DNA of 64,000 nt from NCBI GenBank assembly GCA_029433155.1, contig JAQYTT010000002.1, forward strand, positions 124,001 through 188,000. The letters are read 5' to 3'. The position numbers and the translations under genes were made by a program. This document shows positions 25,623 to 33,370 of the stretch, one piece after another. Every line of letters starts with the position of its first letter. The stretch's first letter is position 1. The notes under the pieces were generated by a model, which was not told the DNA's origin, did not search any database, and saw only the letters and a program-made list of their open reading frames with translations. This DNA is from Lactobacillaceae bacterium L1_55_11. Lineage in GTDB: Bacteria > Bacillota > Bacilli > Lactobacillales > Lactobacillaceae.

Positions 25623-25652
25623 TTAATGAAGCAAAGTAGGTTGCTTCATTAA
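25623..25652. repeat. Perfect 12-bp inverted repeat after tmRNA
   Basis: TTAATGAAGCAA (25623-25634), AGTAGG, TTGCTTCATTAA (25641-25652). No T tract follows, so not an obvious terminator. The gap 25621-25837 otherwise holds no gene I can support. Confidence 0.7.
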
Positions 25653-25725
25653 TTGGGTCTTTCTGTTATCTTCATAAAGTCTCAAAACGCTCATTTTGTT
25701 TATTTGTACTGCTTGTGTGACGGCT

Positions 25726-25759
25726 ATAAGTTGTCAAAATGGTGTTTTTGATAACTTAT
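25726..25759. repeat. 14-bp inverted repeat in the AT-rich gap
   Basis: ATAAGTTGTCAAAA (25726-25739), TGGTGT, TTTTGATAACTTAT (25746-25759), one G-T wobble. Second strong hairpin within 140 bases, at the edge of the bacteriocin block. Confidence 0.65.
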
Positions 25760-25837
25760 GGTAACTAGAATTAGCAGAAATTGTGTTCAAAATATATTCT
25801 TGTCATAAACAGAAAGATGATTTAGATGACAAGTATC

Positions 25838-25866
25838 TAAAAAGGCCCCCAATGGGGGGGCTTTTA
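25838..25866 (-). terminator. Terminator of bacteriocin operon
   Basis: Minus strand: GCCCCCC, short loop, GGGGGCC, then five T, directly after the ABC ATPase gene. Confidence 0.85.
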
Positions 25867-25868
25867 GC

Positions 25869-26510
25869 TTAATGATTTTCTATATTGCCAATAGAAATAA
25901 CTTCATCTGCCCACTCAAACACAACGTCGTCGTGACTGGCAACCAAGGTAATTGTTTCTGAATTCACCAGGTGATTAAAGACATTATTTAAGATGTCTTC
26001 AGCAGTTTCGTCATCGAGAGCCGCAGTAGGTTCATCAACTAATAAAATTTTTGGTTTTTTAAGTAACATACGAGCAATCGCAACTCGCTGTTGCTCGCCA
26101 CCTGAAAGCTCATAAATGTGATGGTTTAAGTAGCTTTTTGGTAGTCCAACTGTTTCTATAGCTTCTGAAAGTGCAGCAGTTAATGCTGATTTTTTCATTT
26201 TGGTGCGAAGTGCCAATTTAAGATTTGAAGCTACGGTTTCATCCTCTAGGAGGGCATAATTTTGGAATAGATAGCCCAAATCATCCCGATAAAATTTATT
26301 AGTTTGAATCTCGTTTAGATTGCGACCTTGATAGGTGATTTCACCCTGGTAATTTAATTCGAATTTTGCAATTAAATTGAGTACCGTAGATTTACCGGAT
26401 CCGGATTTCCCTCTTAACACGTAGCGTACGCCGGGCTTTAAATCGAGGTTTAAATGTTCAAGAACAGTATGAGTACCGAAAGATTTGGTAATGTTTTGCA
26501 GTGTTAGCAT
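25869..26510 (-). CDS. ABC transporter ATPase of lactococcin-972-type cluster
   Basis: A 213-residue ATPase. Walker A in RGKSGSGKSTVLN, Q-loop YLFQNYALL, signature ELSGGEQQRVAIAR, Walker B ILLVDEPTAALDDE, and H-loop VASHDD. It resembles the LolD/MacB-type ATPases found beside lactococcin 972 genes. Its ATG overlaps the stop of the membrane partner by one base (TAATG on the minus strand), with GGGAG upstream: tight coupling. The likely job is bacteriocin export or self-protection together with the DUF1430-type protein. Confidence 0.92.
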   Translation of the reverse strand: MLTLQNITKSFGTHTVLEHLNLDLKPGVRYVLRGKSGSGKSTVLNLIAKFELNYQGEITYQGRNLNEIQTNKFYRDDLGYLFQNYALLEDETVASNLKLALRTKMKKSALTAALSEAIETVGLPKSYLNHHIYELSGGEQQRVAIARMLLKKPKILLVDEPTAALDDETAEDILNNVFNHLVNSETITLVASHDDVVFEWADEVISIGNIENH

Positions 26511-28525
26511 TAAAGATCTCCCTTCAAAATTGCGTAGTGCTGCTTTTCATTTTTCCGAATTTGTATAGTGAAGATAAGAATCAGTGCAACAACCGCAATT
26601 AATACCCATGGAAGTGTACCTGGGTTACCGGTGCTACTGATGATACCGGGGAGAAGGGACAAAATGAACCCTATATAAATCCAACGGTAACGACGCCAAA
26701 ACGGCATACCAAACAGCGCTTGAATGAATAGCTTTTTACGGTAGGCGAGCATGACGATGTAGGTCATAAAGTAACCCGTGATTAGCATTACCGAAAAGGA
26801 CAGGACAAGGCTAATTCTCAAGACAGTCTGATCAATTTTCGCATGATTCTTTAACTCGTAGCGAATACGCGTTGCACTAGTAATTTCTGAAACATATTGG
26901 GAAGCCATGTTGATGGCCTTATCTTTATCACTAGCCGAATCAATTTTGAAGCGTAATAAGTTTTGTGATGACCAAGCTGGAATATTTGAGGTGATAATAT
27001 TCTCATGGTTCCCACTGACATCAGTCAGAATATCCTGAGACGGAATATTTTCAGCTTTGTCAAAATTAAGAACCATGATTTGGTCAGGCTTTTGAAATGC
27101 TTGGTCTTGCTGATCATAACTATTGATATAAACATACACTTCACTCGGTTTGATTAGTCTCGTTTCAACATTATCGAGATTTGTCAGTCCCAGTGGTGTA
27201 GCAAAGTTATCCATCAGTTCACGATTACTGAGCTGCCGGGTAGTAAGAATTGTTACCGGACTTGTAAAGTCACTTGGGGAAATTGTTTTACCGTCAATGT
27301 CTTTGACATTTTGGTACTTAAAGTAGGTGGTATTCGTATAAATGTTTTGCTGATTTTTCCCTTGAAGGCCGAGGGTAATCTTAGGAGAGCGCCAGAAGGC
27401 TAAGGCACTGAAAAGAGTATCCTTTTCACGGAAATTTTGGTGGATTGTATCGCTTAATTTCTTATTGGCCTGTACATCTTCCGGTGAAGTACCACTTGGC
27501 AAGTAGTGGAAAAGCAAGTTATTAAATTTATCTATTTTTTCCCATCTACTTTCACCATCATTCAAACGATTAATTTGTCTTTGGTTATCCTGACTTAGTG
27601 AAAGAATGTTCGTGAATAGAAGGAACGTTACAGCCATGACCGCTACGCTAGTTAATGGGATTATGAAACCGCTGACTTTTCCCTTTAGTGTTGCCAAAAT
27701 CGTAGTAGCATTAAACAGCAAGACGGTAATTGCAACGGCGGCAGTAATGCTAAACAGGATAACTAATTCGTAAACTATTATGCACTGCATAGCAATCACT
27801 AGGATGTAGGGGGCAAGAATCCAGAGTAAGGCAAAAGTAATTACATCAACAAGGGCAGTGGAATAGATAAGGAACTTAACGTTTTTCCAGCTTTCAAGCA
27901 AGATTACTTGATAAATCCTTTTTCCTTCTAGGAGACGTAGTAGTGCATTTCGCTTTGTTCTTCTAAAAATGATAAAGCCATTTATCACAATTAAAACTAA
28001 TATTACCGACCATAGTAACTTGTCTAAGAAGTGCAGACTTAAGTTATCCAACGCGGATGCAGCGTTATTCTTGAAAGAATGGCGCTGTGTGATTAGCAGA
28101 TCAATATCATGATTTTGCAAGTACCGAATAAGATTGTGCTGGTCTCCGGGACCAAAGACTGCATAATCAGTCATCATGTTGGAATTAATGACATTCTCGC
28201 TTCGTTCGATTTCTGATGTGGGGAGGCCCTTTATGTATTGTTCATTTTTACCTAAAACGGCATATTTTGCTTTTAATGTGTCACCGTTTTGTATGTATAC
28301 ACGCTTAGCAATAACAACATGATCTTGATTAGCGATGTTTTCTAACTGATTATCAAGCTCCTTGGTGTTCATGCCCGAGTTATTTTGCATGATACTGAAG
28401 TTTGTATTGGTGCCAAAAAATACCGTATTAGTTGAAAAGCATAGGAACGCTACAACGGTTCCTATGCTCACAACTAACATCAAGATTCCATAAAGGCTAT
28501 TCCGGATGTTTTCTATTAATTTCAT
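26510..28525 (-). CDS. DUF1430-type bacteriocin-associated membrane protein
   Basis: A 671-residue integral membrane protein. An N-terminal helix (ILMLVVSIGTVVAFLCF), a large extracytoplasmic part, a central block of helices (about residues 165-315), a second external domain (about 315-560) and C-terminal helices (VLSFSVMLITGYFMTYIV onward) are visible. Size, layout and context between an Lcn972-like peptide gene and an ABC ATPase match the bacteriocin-associated integral membrane family (DUF1430), thought to give immunity or export. It starts 6 bases after the peptide stop with a weak ribosome site, so translation is probably coupled. AT-richer than flanking genes. Confidence 0.85.
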   Translation of the reverse strand: MKLIENIRNSLYGILMLVVSIGTVVAFLCFSTNTVFFGTNTNFSIMQNNSGMNTKELDNQLENIANQDHVVIAKRVYIQNGDTLKAKYAVLGKNEQYIKGLPTSEIERSENVINSNMMTDYAVFGPGDQHNLIRYLQNHDIDLLITQRHSFKNNAASALDNLSLHFLDKLLWSVILVLIVINGFIIFRRTKRNALLRLLEGKRIYQVILLESWKNVKFLIYSTALVDVITFALLWILAPYILVIAMQCIIVYELVILFSITAAVAITVLLFNATTILATLKGKVSGFIIPLTSVAVMAVTFLLFTNILSLSQDNQRQINRLNDGESRWEKIDKFNNLLFHYLPSGTSPEDVQANKKLSDTIHQNFREKDTLFSALAFWRSPKITLGLQGKNQQNIYTNTTYFKYQNVKDIDGKTISPSDFTSPVTILTTRQLSNRELMDNFATPLGLTNLDNVETRLIKPSEVYVYINSYDQQDQAFQKPDQIMVLNFDKAENIPSQDILTDVSGNHENIITSNIPAWSSQNLLRFKIDSASDKDKAINMASQYVSEITSATRIRYELKNHAKIDQTVLRISLVLSFSVMLITGYFMTYIVMLAYRKKLFIQALFGMPFWRRYRWIYIGFILSLLPGIISSTGNPGTLPWVLIAVVALILIFTIQIRKNEKQHYAILKGDL

Positions 28526-28531
28526 AACGGC

Positions 28532-28855
28532 TTACTTGTAGTCGTAGTAACTTTGGTTACCCCAAAGTGCACGAGGTGCTGATGCTTGTGCGGAGTATCC
28601 TGGAGCGGTGTTTCCACTAGATACGTAGTACTGACCACTTACTGAAGAGCTGTGATAGCGATAGTCGTGGTCGTAGTATGACCAGACATACTTTTTACCA
28701 ACACCGTAGCTCCAAGTTCCGCCACCAGCAGAAATAGTAGCAGCGTCAACTGCTGAAATTAAACCGGCGGATCCGATTGCTGCAGCTAGGGTTACAAGTG
28801 CAGCTTTGAAAAACTTGTTGGATTGGTTGTTACGTGCTGCGGAAGTGTTTGTCAT
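28532..28855 (-). CDS. Lactococcin 972-family bacteriocin precursor
   Basis: A 107-residue precursor. A Sec-type signal (basic NKFFK, then AALVTLAAAIGSAGLISA, likely cut after AVDA at residue 38) is followed by a ~69-residue mature peptide starting near ATISAGGGTWSYG. It has no cysteine and is rich in Tyr, Ser and Gly, with GGTWSYGVG, HSSSVSG and SGNTAPG, the layout of Lcn972, which binds lipid II and blocks septum formation (family knowledge). ATG 28855 has GAGAGGG upstream; the frame is open further but without a ribosome site. Immunity/export genes follow directly. Confidence 0.88.
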   Translation of the reverse strand: MTNTSAARNNQSNKFFKAALVTLAAAIGSAGLISAVDAATISAGGGTWSYGVGKKYVWSYYDHDYRYHSSSVSGQYYVSSGNTAPGYSAQASAPRALWGNQSYYDYK

Positions 28856-28881
28856 AATAATTTCCCTCTCAATCTCGAGTC

Positions 28882-28899
28882 GTCTTGAGCTTTCAAGAC
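28882..28899. repeat. Hairpin in bacteriocin leader
   Basis: GTCTTGA, GCTT, TCAAGAC, a perfect 7-bp stem 27 bases before the start codon of the bacteriocin gene (minus strand), just upstream of the ribosome site. Confidence 0.6.
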
Positions 28900-29028
28900 C
28901 GGTCTGCATTGTGTTAAGAAAAGAATCAATGCGCGCTTTTGGTTCAAAACTTAACAAGTGCATCATATCAGCAGAGGCTGGCGGAAATAAAGTGTATATC
29001 GGACTCTTTAATGTGATTGTGATTTGTG

Positions 29029-29062
29029 TTACAAGCTCGCAAAGAAATTTATAAGCTTGTAA
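29029..29062. repeat. 9-bp inverted repeat upstream of bacteriocin gene
   Basis: TTACAAGCT (29029-29037) and AGCTTGTAA (29054-29062) with a 16-base AT-rich spacer, about 175 bases before the bacteriocin start. Candidate operator or leader stem. The gap 28856-29262 holds no gene I can support. Confidence 0.5.
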
Positions 29063-29262
29063 AATTCGAAATACTCTGACATAAACACTGATAAACGTTG
29101 CCATTGTGCAAAGTTTATCTTATTTGGATGCCGTATCTTAATGTGAAACATAAATTTTCCTGTCATTTTCCGACCATAAACAGACTATCAAATCCAACCA
29201 ATTACCTTGTATATTCCCCCTCTGAGCGTTAAACTTTGCTCTAACTGAGGGAGGGCGAAAAA

Positions 29263-31389
29263 ATGACTACTTCAAGGAAGTCAAAGCTCAAGTATGCAGG
29301 ATTTCTAATTGCCTTAGGCATTGTCTACGGTGACATCGGAACGTCACCACTGTATACGATGAACGCCATCATTGCCGGTAATATTCATACTGACAACCTG
29401 AAAAACCTGGTCATTGGTGCTGTTTCGCTGGTCTTTTGGACCCTGATGCTAATCACCACGGTTAAGTACGTTTTGATTGCCCTGCAAGCTGATAACCACG
29501 GTGAAGGTGGAATCTTCTCACTCTACAGCAAGGTCCGCAATAGTAAGATGAAATGGCTGATCCTACCGGCCATGATTGGTGGCTCGGCCCTGCTGGCCGA
29601 CGGTGCCCTGACACCAGCTGTGACGGTCACTTCAGCCGTGGAAGGATTGGAAGGGCAGCACTTCGGCTCTATTTCTTTCCCATCAGGAATTGATTTCGTG
29701 GTGCCGGTGGTCCTCATCATTTTGCTAGCAGTCTTTGCCTTTCAGCGGCAGGGGACTACCAAAATCGGTAAAATGTTTGGCCCTCTGATGCTGCTTTGGT
29801 TTACCTTTATTGGGTTCTTTGGCCTGCTGCAGGTTTTCCATTATCCCGAAATTTTAAAGGCCATTTCGCCGGTTTATGCCATTCAAACGTTATTTAGTCC
29901 AGATAACGAGCTTGGCATCTTTATTTTGGGTAATATATTCCTTGCGACGACCGGTGCCGAGGCGCTGTACTCAGACATGGGGCACGTCGGTAAGAAGAAC
30001 ATCTACCTGAGCTGGCCCTTTGTCTACACGGCCCTGATGCTTAACTACATGGGCCAGGGGGCCTGGGCGATTATGAACAACGCCCGTGGTACCAACCTGA
30101 ACCTTTTCTTCGACATCTTGCCTAATCAGTGGCGTCTGGTCGGGGTCATTTTGAGTACGGTTGCGGCCGTGATTGCCTCCCAGGCTTTGATTACCGGGGC
30201 CTTCACCTTGGTTTCAGAGGCCATTTCTTTGAAAATCATGCCACGGTTGCGGATTACCTATCCTAACGAGTTCCGGGGCCAGATGTACATTTCCTTTGTG
30301 AACTGGACTCTGTTCGTGGCTGGCGTGGTTGTGGTGCTCTTCTTTCAGACTTCGGCTAACATGGAGTCTGCCTATGGCTTGGCCATCACGATTACCATGC
30401 TGATGACCACCATCTTGCTCTTTGAGTTCATTCGGTCTAAGGTTGGCCTTTTCTTGGCCGCCCTCTTCGCGACCGTCTTTGGCTCCATCGAGACCCTCTT
30501 CCTGATTGCCAGCCTGGGCAAGTTCATCCATGGTGGATACTTCACCCTCTTACTAATGCTGATGATTCTGTCAGTGATGGTCTTCTGGTACTACGGAAAT
30601 AAGCGGCGTGAGGCCCTGTCCTTTAACAACGATTACCTGTCCCTGAAGAAGTACCGTAAGCAGCTAATGCAGCTGTCCCAGGATTCCAGCGTCTTCATGA
30701 TGGCTACCAACCTGGTTTATATCGTCAATGTCCATGACGACTATCAGATTAAGAAGTCGGTGATTTATTCATTGCTGGGTGCCCGGCCAAAGCGGGCCAA
30801 GGTTTACTGGTTCGTCACCATCAAGGAATCAATTGATCCTTATGAGAAATCATACTCGGTGGACTTGATGGGTAGCCAGAACATGGTCCGCGTGGTCTTA
30901 AACCTGGGCTTCAAGGTTGATCCACAGGTTGAGTACTTTGTTTACCAGATTGCCAAGAACCTGGTTAAACAAGGTGCTCTGGAGCCGCAAAAGATTCGCT
31001 ACGGCTTGGACAAGAACCGAAGCATTGGTGACTTTAAGTACGTTTTGACCAACAACTACTACACCGATTTGAAGACGGTTTCAACGATTTCATCTTGGGA
31101 CCGGCTCTTGATTGGTGGTCGGATCTGGCTGCAGTCCCACTCAGTGCACCTGCGTTACTTCTACCGGCTCCGTCTTTCGGACACCATCGAAGAAATTGTG
31201 CCACTCTTTATCGAGCACAAGAAGGCGCCTAAGTTGCGTCAGCTCTTTATTAAGAACGAAGTGCCGCTTCCGCCAAAACTAGCTAAACCTGAACAACGTG
31301 AAGAGCGTGAGCGTCGTGAAGAACGTAGTCATCGCGATGAACAGGATAAGCGTAAGGGTCATGGTCACCACGACGAAAAACATGATTAA
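29263..31389 (+). CDS. kup: KUP-family potassium uptake protein
   Basis: A 708-residue K+ transporter. Begins with the family motif GIVYGDIGTSPLYT, followed by about 12 helices (to residue ~450) and a C-terminal cytosolic domain; ends in a charged, Arg/Glu/His-rich tail (REERERREERSHRDEQ). GALTPAVTV and GTTGAEALYSDMGH-like motifs (here TTGAEALYSDMGHVG) are typical. The GAGGGAGGG ribosome site lies in the 3' arm of a partial stem (CCCTC/GAGGG plus GTTA/TAAC, about 29219-29251), which could modulate translation; weak evidence. Confidence 0.95.
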   Translation: MTTSRKSKLKYAGFLIALGIVYGDIGTSPLYTMNAIIAGNIHTDNLKNLVIGAVSLVFWTLMLITTVKYVLIALQADNHGEGGIFSLYSKVRNSKMKWLILPAMIGGSALLADGALTPAVTVTSAVEGLEGQHFGSISFPSGIDFVVPVVLIILLAVFAFQRQGTTKIGKMFGPLMLLWFTFIGFFGLLQVFHYPEILKAISPVYAIQTLFSPDNELGIFILGNIFLATTGAEALYSDMGHVGKKNIYLSWPFVYTALMLNYMGQGAWAIMNNARGTNLNLFFDILPNQWRLVGVILSTVAAVIASQALITGAFTLVSEAISLKIMPRLRITYPNEFRGQMYISFVNWTLFVAGVVVVLFFQTSANMESAYGLAITITMLMTTILLFEFIRSKVGLFLAALFATVFGSIETLFLIASLGKFIHGGYFTLLLMLMILSVMVFWYYGNKRREALSFNNDYLSLKKYRKQLMQLSQDSSVFMMATNLVYIVNVHDDYQIKKSVIYSLLGARPKRAKVYWFVTIKESIDPYEKSYSVDLMGSQNMVRVVLNLGFKVDPQVEYFVYQIAKNLVKQGALEPQKIRYGLDKNRSIGDFKYVLTNNYYTDLKTVSTISSWDRLLIGGRIWLQSHSVHLRYFYRLRLSDTIEEIVPLFIEHKKAPKLRQLFIKNEVPLPPKLAKPEQREERERREERSHRDEQDKRKGHGHHDEKHD

Positions 31390-31391
31390 TT

Positions 31392-31422
31392 TAAAAAAGC
31401 ACCCCAGAAGGGGTGCTTTTAT
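31392..31422 (+). terminator. Terminator of kup
   Basis: AAAAGCACCCC, AGAA, GGGGTGCTTTT. Confidence 0.9.
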
Positions 31423-31475
31423 AGTAGGATTGTACCAACATAAAATGTTGAATGGCGCTGATGGAGGAGGAATAC

Positions 31476-32258
31476 ATGCAATATTACGTAGTTGATGCTT
31501 TTACCGACCAGCTCTTTCACGGTAATCCGGCTGGGGTCTGTCTAGTTGACACCTGGACCAGTGACGAACTGATGTTAAACATTGCCAAGGAAAACCGCTT
31601 TTCAGAGACGGCCTTCGCTATCAAGGATGATGATAGCCATTACCAGTTGCGCTGGTTTACACCCGGTGGTGAAATCGACCTCTGTGGGCATGCAACCCTG
31701 GCGACCGCCTTTATTATTTTTCGGCAGGACCCGCCTCAAGACACTGACACCCTTAGTTTTGCTACCCAGAGTGGTGAACTTCGCGTGACCCAAAAGGGTG
31801 ATTTGTACGAAATGGCCTTTCCGTCCTATGACCTTAAACCGGTACCAGTTACTGATGAAATGACCGCTGCTTTTGGCGCCCAGCCAGTTGAGGCCTATCT
31901 TGGGCGGGACTTATTGGCAGTCTTTGATGACCCCCAAACCGTACGCCAGATGGAACCCGACCAGGAGAAAATGGCTGGATTAGAAGGTTTATTGCAAAAT
32001 GTCACCGCCCCAGGGGATGAGGATTTTGATGCAGTTTCACGTTCCTTTGCCCCCAAGCTGGCGATTGATGAAGACCCGGTCTGTGGCAGTGGTCACTGCC
32101 ACATTGTTCCTTACTGGGCTAAGCGCCTGGGTAAGAATGACATTAAGGCCTTTCAGGCATCCGACCGGACTGGTGTGCTCTACTGTGAGTACGACGGTGA
32201 CATCACCAAGCTCGCCGGTCAGGCAGTTCTTTATGCCGAGGGTGAGATCAAAATTTAA
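31476..32258 (+). CDS. PhzF-family isomerase/epimerase-like protein
   Basis: A 260-residue cytosolic protein with the two-fold hot-dog-like PhzF layout. Marks are YYVVDAFTDQLFHGNPAGVC at the N-terminus (catalytic-type Glu region follows: ENRFSETAF), WFTPGGEIDLCGHATLA, and DPVCGSGHC in the second half. ATG 31476 has GGAGGAGG; the earlier frame start at 31452 does not. Family members act on small metabolites (phenazine precursor isomerisation is the namesake); the substrate here is unknown. Confidence 0.9.
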   Translation: MQYYVVDAFTDQLFHGNPAGVCLVDTWTSDELMLNIAKENRFSETAFAIKDDDSHYQLRWFTPGGEIDLCGHATLATAFIIFRQDPPQDTDTLSFATQSGELRVTQKGDLYEMAFPSYDLKPVPVTDEMTAAFGAQPVEAYLGRDLLAVFDDPQTVRQMEPDQEKMAGLEGLLQNVTAPGDEDFDAVSRSFAPKLAIDEDPVCGSGHCHIVPYWAKRLGKNDIKAFQASDRTGVLYCEYDGDITKLAGQAVLYAEGEIKI

Positions 32259-32262
32259 GCAA

Positions 32263-32294
32263 TAAAAAAGCGACCTTACGGTCGCTTTTCTTTT
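32263..32294. terminator. Bidirectional terminator
   Basis: AAAAAAGCGACC, TTAC, GGTCGCTTTTCTTTT between convergent PhzF and SDR genes. Confidence 0.88.
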
Positions 32295-32302
32295 AGTCTC
32301 AA

Positions 32303-33145
32303 TTAGTTAGGGAAGTCAGCTGACTTAGCCAAGTCGCTGTACTTCTTCATGTCAGCTGCTAGGCTAGTGAACTGCTGCTCGCCACCTTCAGCAGCTGCGG
32401 CACCCAATGGTAGGTGGGTTGGCAACTCGTCGTAGTGATTCTCAACCTGGTCGTAGATGATTTCAGCAGCCTTCTTAGGATCACCAGGCTCCTTACCTTC
32501 ACCAGCTTCAGTAGCTTGCAAGGTCTTAACAAAGAGCTTGTAGTCATCAGGGAAGGCCGTTTCCTTCTTGTTAGAAGAACGACCAGACCAGTCAGTCCGG
32601 AAGGCACTTGGCTCAACCAGCATAACCTTGATGCCATCTTCGGCAACTTCCTGGGCCATGGCCTCCATCATACCTTCAACGGCAAACTTAGTACCGTTGT
32701 ACATGCTCAAGCTTGGCACACCGACCAGGCCGGCAACTGAAGAAAGGCTGATAACTAAGCCACTCTTTTGCTTACGCATGACGGGCAGAACGGCTTGGGT
32801 CATGTGAATCAAACCCCAGACGTTAACGTCGAACATGTAACGGGCATCGTGGTCATCGGCTTCTTCAAAGGTTGAGAAGTAACCCAAACCAGCGTTGTTG
32901 TCCAGGACATCAATGGTGCCAAACTTATCAACTGTCTTAGCGACGACGTCCTTAATTTGGTCGTCGTTAGTGACATCCAAGGCTAGTTTCAAAATCTGAC
33001 CATGATCATATTGGTCCAGGTAGTCCAAGTCCTCGGTATGACGGGCGGTTGCTACCAAGTTCACGTCATCTTGCTGTGCCAGGTAACGTGCCAAATAATT
33101 ACCAAAACCAGTTGACGTACCAGTGATTAACCATGTCTTAGCCAT
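32303..33145 (-). CDS. Short-chain dehydrogenase/reductase
   Basis: A 280-residue classical SDR. NAD(P) motif TGTSTGFG, NNAG, catalytic Ser in SLSSVAG, Tyr-x-x-x-Lys in YNGTK. It starts at ATG 33145 with GGAGG upstream (11 bases). The variant TGTSTGFG and the length match oxidoreductases often annotated as 'SDR family, similar to retinol dehydrogenase'; the substrate is unknown. It stands alone between the PhzF gene and the methionine operon's terminator. Confidence 0.88.
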   Translation of the reverse strand: MAKTWLITGTSTGFGNYLARYLAQQDDVNLVATARHTEDLDYLDQYDHGQILKLALDVTNDDQIKDVVAKTVDKFGTIDVLDNNAGLGYFSTFEEADDHDARYMFDVNVWGLIHMTQAVLPVMRKQKSGLVISLSSVAGLVGVPSLSMYNGTKFAVEGMMEAMAQEVAEDGIKVMLVEPSAFRTDWSGRSSNKKETAFPDDYKLFVKTLQATEAGEGKEPGDPKKAAEIIYDQVENHYDELPTHLPLGAAAAEGGEQQFTSLAADMKKYSDLAKSADFPN

Positions 33146-33315
33146 GAAATACAATACCTCCAAATAATCTTATTCTTGCTTCGTTCGATACCGCGGCGGG
33201 CGTTCTTGCGAACACAAATATCGCTTTGGCCTACTTCACATATATGGTAGTACCTAAGCGGGGGTGAATGCAAATTTTGAAGGTGGATTTGGCATAGATT
33301 GACGTACTTTGGGAA

Positions 33316-33351
33316 CAAAATAAAAGAGCGATTCATTTGAATCACTCTTGA
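33316..33351 (-). terminator. Terminator of the methionine/sulfur operon
   Basis: Minus strand: AGAGTGATTC, AAAT, GAATCGCTCT, then TTTATTTT. One mismatch in the stem. Confidence 0.85.
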
Positions 33352-33370
33352 AACGGAATTTACTTAAAGG

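Noticed and set aside
29105-29262. Possible c-di-AMP or other riboswitch before kup
   Set aside because: Only a partial stem near the ribosome site was found; no recognisable riboswitch core.
25561-29262. Search for a duplicated tmRNA 3' end as an attachment site at the far side of the bacteriocin block
   Set aside because: No direct repeat of GGTTCGACTCCCC was found before kup and no integrase gene is present.
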